From positions 29,872,559 through 29,936,558 of the forward strand of contig NC_088680.1 of NCBI RefSeq assembly GCF_950023065.1: a stretch of 64,000 nucleotides of DNA, read 5' to 3'. The stretch comes from Planococcus citri (Eukaryota; Arthropoda; Insecta; Hemiptera; Pseudococcidae). A program made the position numbers and the translations under genes. The notes under the pieces are model-generated. The model worked only from the letters and a program-made list of their open reading frames with translations. It made no database searches and was not told the DNA's origin. Below are positions 35,700 to 47,522 of this stretch, piece after piece (within the stretch, counting starts at the first letter, position 1; the number at the start of each line of letters is the position of its first letter).

Positions 35700-38600
35700 G
35701 CGCAAATTGAGGAATTTTGTATGGTAATTTTATACAATGTGTCCAAGTGCGAAACGTGCTCCTAAAATTATTATTTAAACCTCATATTATAACTTATTGA
35801 AAGGTAGTAATCATTAAGATTATAAATTACTTACATGAACTTCGTTTAAAAGAAGACAGACTGATTTCCAGCACTTTTTCATCATGTCTCTCCAATGTCA
35901 ATGTTTACTTACTTCTTTTACCAACATTTAGATAGAAAGTTCTGCATTTCTAATCAAATTTCGTCCTAATAAGGAAATTCCCTTTCGTTACTCCGCGAAC
36001 ACATTTTGATAGGTACGAATCAAATACCCACGATTCTTCAATGTGACTCAGAATGTCTACCACATTTTGTGAATTCTCTCGACTACGAGGATCCAAGATC
36101 CTACATTTTAAAATGAAGGAATAACTACGTTGTTTCGCAAGTAAAAAATTGTAAATTATAAGCATAGTGGAAACAAATTAGACATGATAATGCAAAAAAT
36201 AATAGAATACTATAGTACTACGCCGAAAGTACGTATAAGTATACGTTATTGCTTGTGCTAAAAGCATGTGAGATTATTGTGTTCCTTTTCTAATTGAGGG
36301 TTTTCGTTTATAAAATCAGAATACCTATCTTAGAATCACTTCGTATGACCCTCTCCATCTCAGCAAAGAAAACTTCCACCGAAATTTAGCTTTGCAGTCT
36401 GAAATTGAGGTAGGTGTAAAATTCTGAAAAATATTTCAGAAGTTCACATTTGTTCGAAATCGTTTTGTTTCATAAGTAGCGTTAAACCTCTGAAAAAAGA
36501 TGACCAAAACTTACAGTTTTTTTTTTTTTTCATTTTCAATGTTTCCATGACTATTTTTTAAATTAGACATTAAGGTAACCTTTAAAAAATGTTGAAATTT
36601 ATACATTCAAGCATCCAGAACCACAACACAATAGGCTGGAATTCAGCGCAACTATATACTTGATATAGCAGTCTAGGCTACTTGGATAAGGTTAAAAAAA
36701 TAATTGAGGTATTTGAAAATCCAAGTACATACATTATTATTCGATAAACTTCAGGGCACTAAACATAGAGTCAAAGCTGTCGAAAGTTCTAACCCAACTT
36801 CGAATACGTTTTTTCTAACCGATTTCGCCTTCGGAATAGAAACGTAGGTACGCGAAAACGAAATATAAATGGGTATATTTTTATTTCGAGATTTTTTTCC
36901 CAAGGTTTATAGATAGGTATACGCGAACAAAATACACGTAGGTATATTTTTTTCGATTTTATTTTTTTTGGGAGCAGGTTAGAAAACAGGCGAGAAAAAA
37001 AGAAAATTCAGCCACGTAGGTAAAATGTATGGATGCTGAGAGAAAACTTGAAGCGTGTAAAAGAGAAGATTTTTTAATGTTCTACTCGGGGGGATGTTTG
37101 TGTTTTATTTCGAATTTGATTGCCTTTATACGTATGTATTATCGGTGTATTGGGTATGGAAATAAGGATATTTTTTTTCTACGGTCTGTGGTCGAATTTG
37201 AATGAATTGAGGATTACAGTTCGAGGTTTATTTTTATTCGTTTGTTGGCTATTATCGAGGAAAAAACTTTTGGCGAGGCGACTTTAAACTGTACTTATGG
37301 CTAGTGGTCGAGTTTACACTAAATAAGATGAAATTCCATGATATTGTGGTATATTGAGCCTGCCTGTGAAGTAGGTACAAGATGAATGGTGCCCAGTTCA
37401 CCGTTTATTATCTTGAATAAAATAGGTGAATGTGAGTGGTATGGTATATAGTTTAATGAAACTTGTTGCGCAAATGCGCATGGCTGGTTTATTAGTAGGT
37501 TTTTTTCAAAGCTGCAAAAACTAATAGTGAGGTTTATGAAAATTTGCATATGTAGAAGTCTACTTACTTTGAATTTCAGGGTCTAGACATTTTTTTGAAC
37601 GGTCTTCAACAGTAGCGTAACTTGACTCCCCTTCTGGGAGGGGTTTTGAAATCATAGATACAAGATATCATCAGAGGCGGATCGAAGTCATGCTATTTTG
37701 AGGGGGGGGGGGGGTTGTATCATGCCATTTTGCTGACAAAAAATTGTGATTTTTCCGGCTGAATACCAGTGTAGATTTTTGAACATGAAAAATTGAAATT
37801 TGAATTTTCTGAAAACTTCAAAAAAAAATGATTAATCTATTAAAAAGAAGGTAAAATTACTGCTTGAGCGACATTTTTTGAAAAAATTGGTTTAAAAAAC
37901 GAAAAAACGACCAATTTTGCATGGTTTTGAACAATTAATGGCTCTGTTCAGAAAAAATAAGCACTTTTCAAATGGGTTGGGTACTTTGAGTATTTCAGGA
38001 ATTTCCCTTTTAATCAAGGAATTCGTTTTTTTTATCTCAACATTTTTAAAATTCAATCACAGATTTACTTATAATTCAAAAAGTAAAACATCAATTCTAA
38101 TTTAAGAATTCGATTTTTCCAATCTCAACTTTTTGAAAATTTTATCAGTTGTTTCTTGAAATCTGAAGTGGGAATGATGAGAACCAAATTGGCCCGAGCG
38201 AAGCGAGGGCAAAAGCTTTTGAAAATTTGTAGTATCAAGAAGCAAAACAGTAGTAATTTTGATGTGAAAGGTCAGTTTGAGAAATAGAAATCAAACAACT
38301 TATAAAATAAATAATCACCCTTTTATGATCGATCTTTTGATTGCATATTGAAGCTGAAGTGTTCTACTTTCTGAATGTTGCATTTGAAAAACTCATCTTT
38401 TTCCAATCCCCTTTTCACATAGTTACAGAGTTTTGGACTACTATTTCCTAGAGTGCGACGTACAGTTGTTTTTTCAAATCCCTATAATTACTTAATTTAA
38501 TATCTGTGCTAACTTTCTATGAGTAAAAAAGAATAATATACCTTTATTTTTTAATACATATGGTTAGCATTGAAAAAAATAATCGCAAAACCACTCAAAA

Positions 38601-39633
38601 AATGAAACATTCTTTATACCTACAAATTCACAATTTCACATAGAAGATTATTTTCAAGTTTTCTGCCTGGAAAGGGGGTAATTTGATTGGCAAGCATATA
38701 ATAAATTTAGGGAAACCAGACGAGTATCTCTTATCTTATCCTGAAATAAATGCCTCGTAATGATTTTCTTAGACATGTTTTCGTCGTATTAACCTATAGG
38801 TTATCTGCTAATTAACTAAGTTGACAAAGCGTATTTCATGTTTTACAACGTGTGAAAAGTGTCATTTGTTGCCAACATGTGCACATAGGTATGCGGGATG
38901 AAAATAATTTCAATGAGAAGGTTCTTTGCATGTTGTTACACTTTCGTACCAAAATAATTATAAAAGTGATATTACCGTGACGATGTTTTGTAGTAGGAGT
39001 GATCTAAGCACTTGATATGATCGTAGTTGTAGTTTAGGGGGGTTTCGGGGATGATCATTTTGTGCATTTTGTTCAGGCTAAGAGGATGCACAAAGGTTCT
39101 GTTCGCATCTTGAAACGATTTCAAAAGTATATACATATATCATTCACTTGGTTCAACTATTACGGTTTCTTAAATTACTTTGTTTTAAAATAATGTATAA
39201 GGTGTTTTTTAATTTCAATTAAAATTATAAAAAAAAACAATACTAAGTAAGTAATGAACGTATTGCATAGTGAAAATTAAACGGTTACTATAATTTTTCA
39301 AGTGATCGTAATTTTAGAGAGAGGATTTACCTACCTTGATTGAAGTAAGGAAAACTTGGGGAAAAAGTAATACCTAGGTATCTTTCCAACTATACCTAAA
39401 ATACTGGGTTACTGTTTCTTTGAATTATGCTGCCACAGTTGTTTTTCCCTACCTTGTATCTGTTACTTTAGAACTCAGTTCTACTTGATCCGAAATTCAT
39501 TGTAAATTACTTACTTTTTTATATTTATGATTTTAATTACTTTTATCTATATACGTTAATTTTGCATTGAATGCTTACCTTCAAGAGTCAAAGATATTAC
39601 TTAATTCACGTTCAGAAATACTACGATTACCTA
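35700..39633. other. non-coding, no gene seen
   Basis: 36200-37560 has mixed, single-copy-looking composition. A G run lies at about 37701-37713, and a copy of the 'gagcgaagcgagggc' repeat near 38194-38235. Short frames (for example 37917-38105 plus) have no domain. Confidence 0.4.
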
Positions 39634-39636
39634 TTA

Positions 39637-42038
39637 TAGTGCAGGAGATCCGGCATGTTACCGGGAAAAAATTGTTACAAAAGGTTTTTTTGGCTCAATG
39701 TATTATATAAGGTGTCCTAAAAAACATATCCAAAATCCGCTGAAATCCGCGCAGGCGTTCACCCCTTTTTTGAAGCTTTTGGGGACGCCCCACCCCCCTA
39801 AAATGAGTTGTGGTAAAAATTGCAAACGAGGTGTCAAAAAGCATTAGAATTTCACGCTGATCACGAATATCACATTTATTTTTCCATATTTTGACTTTTA
39901 GTTCAAGTTTAGAGGCTCAAAAGTTTAAAAAATGTCATTTTTTGAAATTTGGCCCAAAATTTACCGATTTTAACGGAGTTTTAGGAACAAAACGGCTTTA
40001 AATGGTCAATTTGAACGGGAAAATGTTTTATAGAAGGAGGTGGGAGAAGATAAAAGGATACTTGTGTCATATTCAAGGTCAATTGATTATCCAGAGCCAT
40101 AAATCAAGTGTCAGAAATCGGATAAAATGCGACATTTACTCTGTTTTTTTTTTGCTCTAGCCAATTAGCATCACAACCCGCTCTAATTGTCAAAAAAAAT
40201 CCAATTTAGATTTATTGCAAAATTGACCCCACCATCCCCACCTCTGTGTATGCAATTGAAGAAGAAAAGGATTCAAAGGTACTGCTGTTGTGACTGGGAA
40301 AATATTGGACAAATTTGTTTATTTTTATGGAACTAGAAATTTTTCAACCTAGCCTTAATGAAACAATTTTTGATGACTTTGAATTGTAAAAGGGATGGCT
40401 TAGTATATTTTTCAATGAAATTTTATAACGAGAAAATCGAGAATTTTTTTGAAAATTAGATAAAAATATTTATTCATCTTTCCCGGTTTCCGTTTGTTTA
40501 AACGTTTAAACCTACGAATGATAAGAAATGGAAACCAAATTCGAAATAGGCCTACATCAAAATTATTGAACAAGGAATCGTTATACAGGCTATCAATTGA
40601 GAATCTTCAAAAAAAAGTTTTGTTTCCTTTTTTTTAACACAGACGATCATAATAAGATTACCTACTTCAAAAATTGGGATTCACTATTCGCCAACAACAC
40701 TCCCAATAATAATAGGCTCATCAATTTTCTGACAACATCACTAAACTCCGGTTTGGGTAATTATTACAAAGCAATTAAATGTGCATAGGTAAACAATTTT
40801 GTGGAAAAGGTGGCAACAGGAAGTGAAGAGATGATTCATAACTACATAATTAGATTTTAAAATCCTATTATAGTTAGGCGCATGGTCAAATTGGTGGATG
40901 CTGCAATTCACTTTCTATCACATGAAGTATGGATAAGTACACAGGTACCTAAAAAGTTTGATTTAAACGGAAGGAGTGGTAATGGCGACTCTTAATTTCA
41001 TTATATTTTCATATTTTTTTAACAGTAAGGCACTTCATTTTGTGTGATTTTACCATCAATACTTACAGTGATGCATAATTATCCAATGTCTTTTATTGCA
41101 GAAATGTGGAAAATTTCATGGTTTTTAGGTTAAATTTTTATTTATGCATTTTTTTTACATAATTTGCATTTTTAAATAAGTACCTAGCCACCTAAAAACC
41201 TACTATTATTAGTAAGTAAGGGTGAGACTGGATTCAAATTTGCGAAATTGTATCACATTTGTTGCGATTTTACTGAATGTCTTAATTGTAAAAATTTCTG
41301 CCTGAACTATTTTTTGTGTAAGTACCGCTATTTCCATAGTATTGCCCAACAGGACTATAAGAGCAGGTTTTGACCACTTTGAGTATTTGCTCGAGGTTTA
41401 TGGTGTTCGGAGCATACACAGAGGTGGGGATGGCGGGGTCAATTTTGCAATAAATCTAAATTGGAATTTTTTTGACAATTGGAGCGGGTTGTGATGCTAA
41501 TTGGCTAGAGCAAAAAAAAACCAGAGTAAATGTCGCATTTTATCCGATTTCTGACACTTGATTTATGGCTCTGGATAATCAATTGACCTTGAATATGACA
41601 CAAGTATCCTTTTATCTTCTCCCACCTCCTTCTATAAAACATTTTCCCGTTCAAATTGACCATTTAAAGCCGTTTTGTTCCTAAAACTCCGTTAAAATCG
41701 GTAAATTTTGGGCCAAATTTCAAAAAATGACATTTTTTAAACTTTTGGGCCTCTAAACTCGAACTAAAAGTCAAAATATGGAAAAATAAATGTGATATTC
41801 GTGTTCAGCGTGAAATTCTAATGCTTTTTGACACCTCGTTTGCAATTTTTACCACAACTCATTTTAGGGGGGTGGGGCATCCCCAAAAGCTTCAAAAAAG
41901 GGGTGAACGCCTGCGCGGATTTCAGCGGATTTTGGATATGTTTTTTAGGACACCTTATATAATACATTGAGCCAAAAAAACCTTTTGTAACAATTTTTTC
42001 CCGGTTCGGCTAATTTTTGGCTTAAATCTCCTGCACTA
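39637..42038. mobile_element. 2.4-kb non-autonomous element with ~620-bp terminal inverted arms and TTA target duplication
   Basis: The arms 39637-40253 and 41412-42038 are near-perfect inverted copies, from the ends TAGTGCAGGAGAT / ATCTCCTGCACTA inward to 'cctctgtgtatgc' / 'gcatacacagagg'. TTA lies directly outside each end (39634-39636 and 42039-42041), the 3-bp duplication type of PIF/Harbinger elements; this assignment rests only on that short signal. The left end carries 'ccggcatgttaccggg' where the right arm has a longer 'ttaagccaaaaattagccgaacc'. The ~1.15-kb centre has no transposase frame. The high arm identity suggests recent activity or gene conversion between arms. An end fragment of the same family lies at 42664-42816. 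Confidence 0.85.
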
Positions 42039-42663
42039 TTAGACAAAAAATCAATCCCATGTTGCAGTTTACAAAAAGAAGAAAATAAAATAAATAAATC
42101 AACAAAGCGAAGTGATGAAGTGAAAATCAATTCTTTTTGATGGTTTGGGATGAGGAGGTTCTACAAAAAATTATGGACTGACTCCACTCCTGCAGAAATT
42201 TTAACATTCGTCGCGCTGAGGGGTTCCAATTTTGGATAATTATTCAAAAATTTGCCAATTATAAAAAAATTAACTTACCTATTTGGTTATGCGGATTTCT
42301 ATGCTTCTTCCTGAGAATCCTCTATGCTTCCATTCAAAATCGCCAGTCTGTTCTATTCAGTGGCAGATACATACATCTCAACCTCATAAGATTTCGTGGA
42401 ATCCTGATCACATTCAGTCGCGACCTTCATTTTTAGTAGAAAATCACTAGAAAAGACATGATGATACTAAGAATACAAAAACTTTTTTCCAAGTTTTCAA
42501 AATTTAACTTGACACAGCAGATAAGTTGTCGCGCAGATCAGCACTGAAAAATTTTCGAACAGACCCCCGACGCAAAAACATGACCATATCAAAAAATGAG
42601 AAGGTATTTACGAAAAAAATCACTCAACCTCCTACCCGACCAGTTTTGAGGGAAACAGTCCTT

Positions 42664-42816
42664 GTGCAGGAGATTTGAAACAAAAATTAGCCAAACCGGG
42701 AAAAAATTGTAACAAAAAGTTTTTTTTTTGCTCCATGCTCCATGTTTTAAAGAAGGTGTCCTAAAAAACATATCTAAAATCCACTGAAATCCGCTCATGC
42801 CTTCACCCCTTTTTTG
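42664..42816. mobile_element. truncated end of the same 2.4-kb element family
   Basis: The sequence 'gtgcaggagatttgaaac', then 'ttagccaaaccgggaaaaaattgtaacaaaa', 'ggtgtcctaaaaaacatatc' and 'cttcacccctttttt' matches the outer ~150 bases of the element at 39637-42038 with several differences. It then stops abruptly, so only one terminus is present here. Confidence 0.8.
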
Positions 42817-43138
42817 AATGAAGATACATTTATACCTACTTATGTGACATTTTTTTTGTACCTACTTTTTAAATTGTCGCAAGAAATTATTTTACAGGAA
42901 ATTGTCGTTTAAGAGCTCTTAATACACTATAATTTTTGCTTTTGGCCTAGAAATGGTCACTTTGAAATGATTTTTCGTAAAAACATGTGTGGGTAGGTTC
43001 ATATGCGCAAACAAATTTTAACCTGCCCAGTACCATTATAAGTCCAAAGAGCATTTGTATTAAATTAAATTTTAACATTTTTAAACCCAATTTAAAAAAA
43101 AATAGGTCGGTTTACTACTTAGGTACTTGATTAGGGGC
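42817..43138. other. no gene seen
   Basis: AT-rich spacer between a transposon end and a tandem duplication; no exon-like signal found. Confidence 0.4.
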
Positions 43139-43470
43139 AGCCAAATTCAATTTTTAAACAATTAAGTAACATAGGTAGCCTACATTTTTAAGGAAAATAT
43201 CACCGTTGAAGAAATCTGTGTGTAATTCTCCATTTTAATGTAACTATGAGGCGTACTCATTAATGGAACATACCACTTACTTACTCATAAAAATTCTGGG
43301 ATAGCCAAATTCAATTTTTAAACAATTAAGTACATAACATAGGTAGCCTACATTTTTAAGGAAAATATCACCGTTGAAGAAATCTGTGTGTAATTCTCCA
43401 TTTTAATGTAACTATGAGGCGTACTCATTAATGGAACATACCACTTACTTACTCATAAAAATTCTGGGAT
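43139..43470. repeat. recent tandem duplication, 164/168-bp unit
   Basis: Copy 1 (43139-43302) and copy 2 (43303-43470) both run from 'agccaaattcaatttttaaac' to 'aaaaattctgggat'. They are identical as far as I can see except for a four-base insertion in copy 2 (taagtACATaacat). Such identity implies a young event or an assembly artefact. Confidence 0.9.
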
Positions 43471-44159
43471 ACCTAATTTAGATTTTTGGGAAATTTATAC
43501 TGATTGAAAAAAAAAAATTCGAATATATTCATGACAGAATCTCGATAATTCTATTGCAGAAGAGTATAAAGGAGATATGATACAAATCATGAAATGAATT
43601 GAAAATTCCCGGATGTATGTACTTCATTAAATTATTAAACCCAAGTAAAAACATTAAAAATGATCCAAATTATCAAAAAATTAAAGATTGTTCAGTAAAT
43701 TCGGTAGAAATTGCATAAAACCTTTCAAAATGCAGTTAGAATAATTTATAAAAATGATAAAAGCTTAAAAATTGATGAAAATTACCAAGCAGTTATGAAA
43801 TTAATGCCAGTTATAAGAAAATTTAGTGGTTGCCAACAGAAACAGATGTGACTGCCGTAGCTGCCACATCTAGGCCAGAAGGCCACCCTCGTGGAAAAAT
43901 ATGAGATTTTTGTTTAGTAACTATGTAGGTAGTTCTTTTGAGCAGAGAAATGTACCTAAGTTACTCATATCATATTATGTAGGTACCTACGTATCTAATA
44001 AAAAAACAGTGTCTTTATTAAGTTACTATTTTTAGGATTACCTACTGTTTATTTGATCCTGAAATCAGGGCTTGAAGTTTGATTCTGTGAGAGTTAATTA
44101 AGGTAGGTTGTTACAGCCTGATTATCGGGGAATACAATTCCGTATTACCTAATTATTTT
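43471..44159. other. no gene seen
   Basis: AT-rich non-coding sequence with several GTAGGTACCTAC-type words near 43980-43990. Confidence 0.4.
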
Positions 44160-44174
44160 TTTTAAAAATTGTTT

Positions 44175-44387
44175 TCACCAGGAGACAGTTTTATTATGAT
44201 TGTATGGTACTCGGTCATATCTTTCTATCCATGGTACATACTCTGGACATCTTGGGCCTGCAAAGTCTTCAAGCTGTTCCCAATTTATAATATAATTGTT
44301 CTTTTCTTCAGAGATATTCAAATTTTGAACTTGACTTGTATATAAATGTAGAAGCATGTAACCTAATGACTCTTCGTAAGAGTTCAT
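44175..44387 (-). CDS. candidate terminal exon, unknown
   Basis: The ATG at 44387 opens 70 codons with a mixed, protein-like composition: MNSYEESLGYMLLHLYTSQ, then VQNLNISEEKNNYIINWEQL, EDFAGPRCPEYVPW and ERYDRVPYNHNKTVSW before the stop. An in-frame stop lies directly upstream of the ATG, so it is either a start or a segment entered by splicing. The block TSQVQNL...EEKNNYIINWEQLEDFAGP is found again, diverged, near 45800-45880 (TSQIQNLKITDEKNNYIINC) and near 46170-46260, so it is part of the repeated unit. N-glycosylation sites (NIS, NKT) fit a secreted protein. No family recognised. Confidence 0.35.
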   Translation of the reverse strand: MNSYEESLGYMLLHLYTSQVQNLNISEEKNNYIINWEQLEDFAGPRCPEYVPWIERYDRVPYNHNKTVSW

Positions 44388-45038
44388 GTGTATTTTTGAT
44401 CATTAAAGACATGTAAGCTTAAGTAAGTATATCCAGCTTCTTTCTAAAAAGTGATCAATTTTTGAAAATTGTGTTCAATTTGCAAGCCCTTTGTGTATTC
44501 TACCACATCAACTTTTCTTCTTTACCTACGTTGCGAGGACAGAATTTGTAAAAAAAAAAAAAATACTTACTTCAGGAGTGGTATATCTTTCTCTTTTCCC
44601 ACGTTATGACTTGTATTTCCACTACAGGATCCCGCAAAAAACTTTTTGTACGAATTAGTCCGAATATAAATCCTAAAATGACTGGACTACAAAATTATCA
44701 GTAAAATGAAACACTATCTATAAAACTAAACCTTAACAGAAAAATGGGCCGTTTTGTGAAAATAAGTTGATATTCGAACTTACTTTAGCACTCCAAAAAA
44801 GTACACATGGAGAGGGGAGGAGATTCACTTTTCATAAGAGTTCATCTGTATTTTTGATGATTAAACACATAATTTTATATGTATCCTGCTTCTTTTCAAC
44901 GGTGATCAATTTTTGAAAATATTGATCAATTTGCAAGCTCTTTATTATGTATTCTATTCGATCATATGAACTTTTCTTCTAAGTGTAGGTACATTGCAAG
45001 GACAGATTTTGTAAAAAAAAAAAAAAAAAAATACTTAC

Positions 45039-45313
45039 GTGAAGGAGGTCAACATTTTCAATAACACTGCCAGCGAAAGCGTTTCGGATTTTAATATCTG
45101 ATGCGAATCCCAACTCGATGATTGTATCTTGAGGAGTTGTTTTCGATTTGGTAAATGTTACATAGGATCGTGCACCCGGTAATGATCGTATTCCAATGTG
45201 TAACAAAATATCTGTTGAATTTTTCACTCTCTTGTCGAGTTCCAAGAAATTTGGTGAATATGCAGTCGCGTTCTTTACGTCATTGCAGGATTTCGTTGCC
45301 TCACATTTATCAA
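45039..45313 (-). CDS. candidate internal exon of a secreted protein, unknown (weak resemblance to farnesoic acid O-methyltransferase-like domain)
   Basis: A good acceptor (tattttttcacag) precedes 275 nt that remain open in one frame for 91 codons up to donor CAC|GTAAGT. The peptide contains DKCEATKSCNDVKNAT, LELDKRVKNSTDILLHIGIR, FTKSKTTPQDTIIELGF and SDIKIRNAFAGSVIENVDLL. Two Cys and several N-x-T/S sites suggest an extracellular protein. The order of a hydrophobic strand (DILLHIGIR), then IIELGF and KIRNAF, loosely recalls the PF12248-type beta domain that is abundant in arthropods; I hold this only as a guess. It is the best-preserved exon of the 44-47 kb array. Counterparts of its last residues (NVDLLH before the donor) are visible in decayed form near 46700-46730 and 46940-46965. 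Confidence 0.5.
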
Positions 45314-46950
45314 CTGTGAAAAAATAATATGTACTTAGACAATTTACTCACATTCGAGTATTTTCACCTACTCAATTTTGAATTTCTACTTCACACAAGT
45401 TTGTTTTAAGCAACTTTGAGATAAAAAACCCATCTCAATTTCAAAAATCTCGTAACATCTCGCTCAAAATTGATAAATTTTGGATTTTTCAATTTTTTTT
45501 TGCTCTATTTTTAGTCAACTGTTTGAATCGAAAAATGTGTAATGAACTAATGATAAAAGTTGTTCAGCGTGTTGAGCACTACTGGGACATGGACGTTTGA
45601 GGGGGGGGGGGGGGCGGTCTCCAAAAAGGCGATCAATTTGCGAACTCTTCATGTATTTTATCACATTAACTTTTCTTCTTCACCTGCGTTGTGAGGACAG
45701 AATTTATATTAAAAAAAAAAAAAAATACTTACGTGAGGACTCGGCCATATCTTGTATCTTTAAGTGATTTATGTTTAATTCGATGTCTTGGGGGCCTGCA
45801 AAGTCTTCACGCTGTTCGCAATTTATGATATAATTGTTTTTTTCGTCAGTGATCTTTAAATTTTGAATTTGACTCGTATATATATTGTATATAGAAGCAT
45901 ATTATCTAATGACTCTTTATAACATTTCATCTGTATATTTATGATGATTAAACACATAATTATATCTAGCTTCTTTTCAAAGAGGTGAATAATGTTTCAA
46001 AATGTGACCATGCAATTAGCAAGCTGTTTGTGTATCCTATCAGATCAACTTTTCTTCTTTACATATCGTACGTTGCAAGGACAGAATTTGTTAAAAAAAA
46101 AAAACTTACGTGAGCACTCGGCCATATCTTGTACCTTTCAACATACTTCGGTATCTATAGATGTGTTGGGGGCCTGCAAAGTCTTCAGGTTGTTCCTAAT
46201 TTATAACGTATGTACTTGCTTTTTTTTTCCAGTATCTTTAAATTTTGAACTTGACTCGTATTCCACCACAGGGATCCCGCAAAAAACCTATTATAGGAAT
46301 AATTAATCCGAATAAAAATCCTAAAATGACTGGACTACGAAATTGTTAGTAAAATGAAACACTGTCTATAAAACTAAACCTGTACAGAAAAATGGATCGG
46401 ATCGTGAAAATAAGTTGATATTCAAACTCAGCACTCCAAAAAAGTACACGGGGTGAGAGGAGGAAATTCAGAATGACCCGTATGTAGAAGCATATTACCT
46501 AATGACTCTTTGTAAGAGTTCATCTGTATTTTTGATAATTAAACACATTATATTATATCCAGCTTCTTTCCAAAGAGGAGATCAATACAAATTGAAAATT
46601 GTGATCGATTTGCAAGCCCTTTATGAATTCTATCACATCAAATTTTATTTTTTACGTACCTACATTGCAAGGGCAGAATTTGTAAAAAAAAAAAAAAAAA
46701 ATACTTACGTGAGAAAGGTCAACATTTTAGTGTTACTGAATGTTTTTCTGAGAGTATATACATCTTTATTTTTGATAATTAAACACATATTAATATTATA
46801 TCCTGCTTCTTTCCAAAGAGGTGATCAATTTTTGAAAATTTTGATCAATTTGCAAGCTCTTTATGTATTTTATTCCATCACATTAACTTTTCTTCTTTAC
46901 CTACGTTGCGGGGACAGCATTTGTAAAAAAAAAATATGTACTTACGTGAA

Positions 46951-47522
46951 GAAAGTTAACATTTGTATTTGTTCACAAATGCTATTGTTTGAATGTTCTC
47001 CTCGGATTGGAGCAATTCAAGTTTTTCAGGATAGCCGACATTGGATGATCACAAACTTCCTACCAATAAACCGCAGTAATATTGATACAAAAATCGGTGT
47101 TTTTTCAGCTTTTTTTTTTGAGTTTTCATCCTCTCACATTAGAATTGGATATTTTAAATATTTTTTTCTAAAGGCCGCATATTTTTTCTACATTTCAACA
47201 GCAGGAATAGATTGGTAGTGTAACTCTGTAGGACGTGAGAATTTTTTGAAAATGTTGTGAAAAGATGTTGTATAGGTAACGTGAAATATTTACGATTTTT
47301 TCAAAAATGGCACTACTTTGATCACCTCTGGCTCTACCTCTTAAAGGGCTAGTGGGCTCAAAATTCTTCTGGATTGAGTTCCACTCAAAGTAAAAGTCCT
47401 CGCAATTCCTTTTTTCCCCAAATAATTCAGGATAATATGTTTTCTTCCATTTCGCCCTAACATAGGTACATTTATGTATAATTTTATTGAATGTATCCGT
47501 AACTGTACCAGCAGTACCTACC
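46951..47522. other. no supported gene
   Basis: AT-rich flank of the tandem array. Minus-strand similarity to the array ends near 46970. Confidence 0.35.

Larger units (their letters stand above)
44160..46950 (-). repeat. tandem array of six related exon-plus-intron units
   Basis: A landmark 'gcaaggacagaatttgt', a 10-19 base A run and then 'atacttac' recurs near 44532, 44996, 45695, 46076, 46670 and 46910. On the minus strand each reads as a donor GTAAGTAT followed by a T-rich intron start. Before each landmark comes shared sequence ('gagttcatctgtatttttgat', 'gatcaatttttgaaaat', 'caagctctttatgtattct'). Exon-like blocks between units also recur: 'cagtcattttaggattt' near 44675 and 46320, and 'gggggcctgcaaagtcttca' near 45791 and 46168, with a diverged form near 44255. 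Some blocks keep open frames with splice sites and others have stops. This is a tandemly amplified, partly decayed minus-strand gene segment of unknown family. Confidence 0.7.

Noticed and set aside
37606..37735. Transposon-end-like words 'cagtagcgtaact' and 'cagaggcggatc'
   Set aside because: Such words occur at the ends of some DNA transposons, but no matching inverted end or target duplication could be found nearby.
46502..47218. 238-codon plus-strand open frame, the longest in the window
   Set aside because: It reads antisense through two or more units of the 44-47 kb tandem array (the peptide repeats FLIIKHI...YPASFQRGDQ and contains poly-Lys from A runs), has no domain and no codon structure of a gene.
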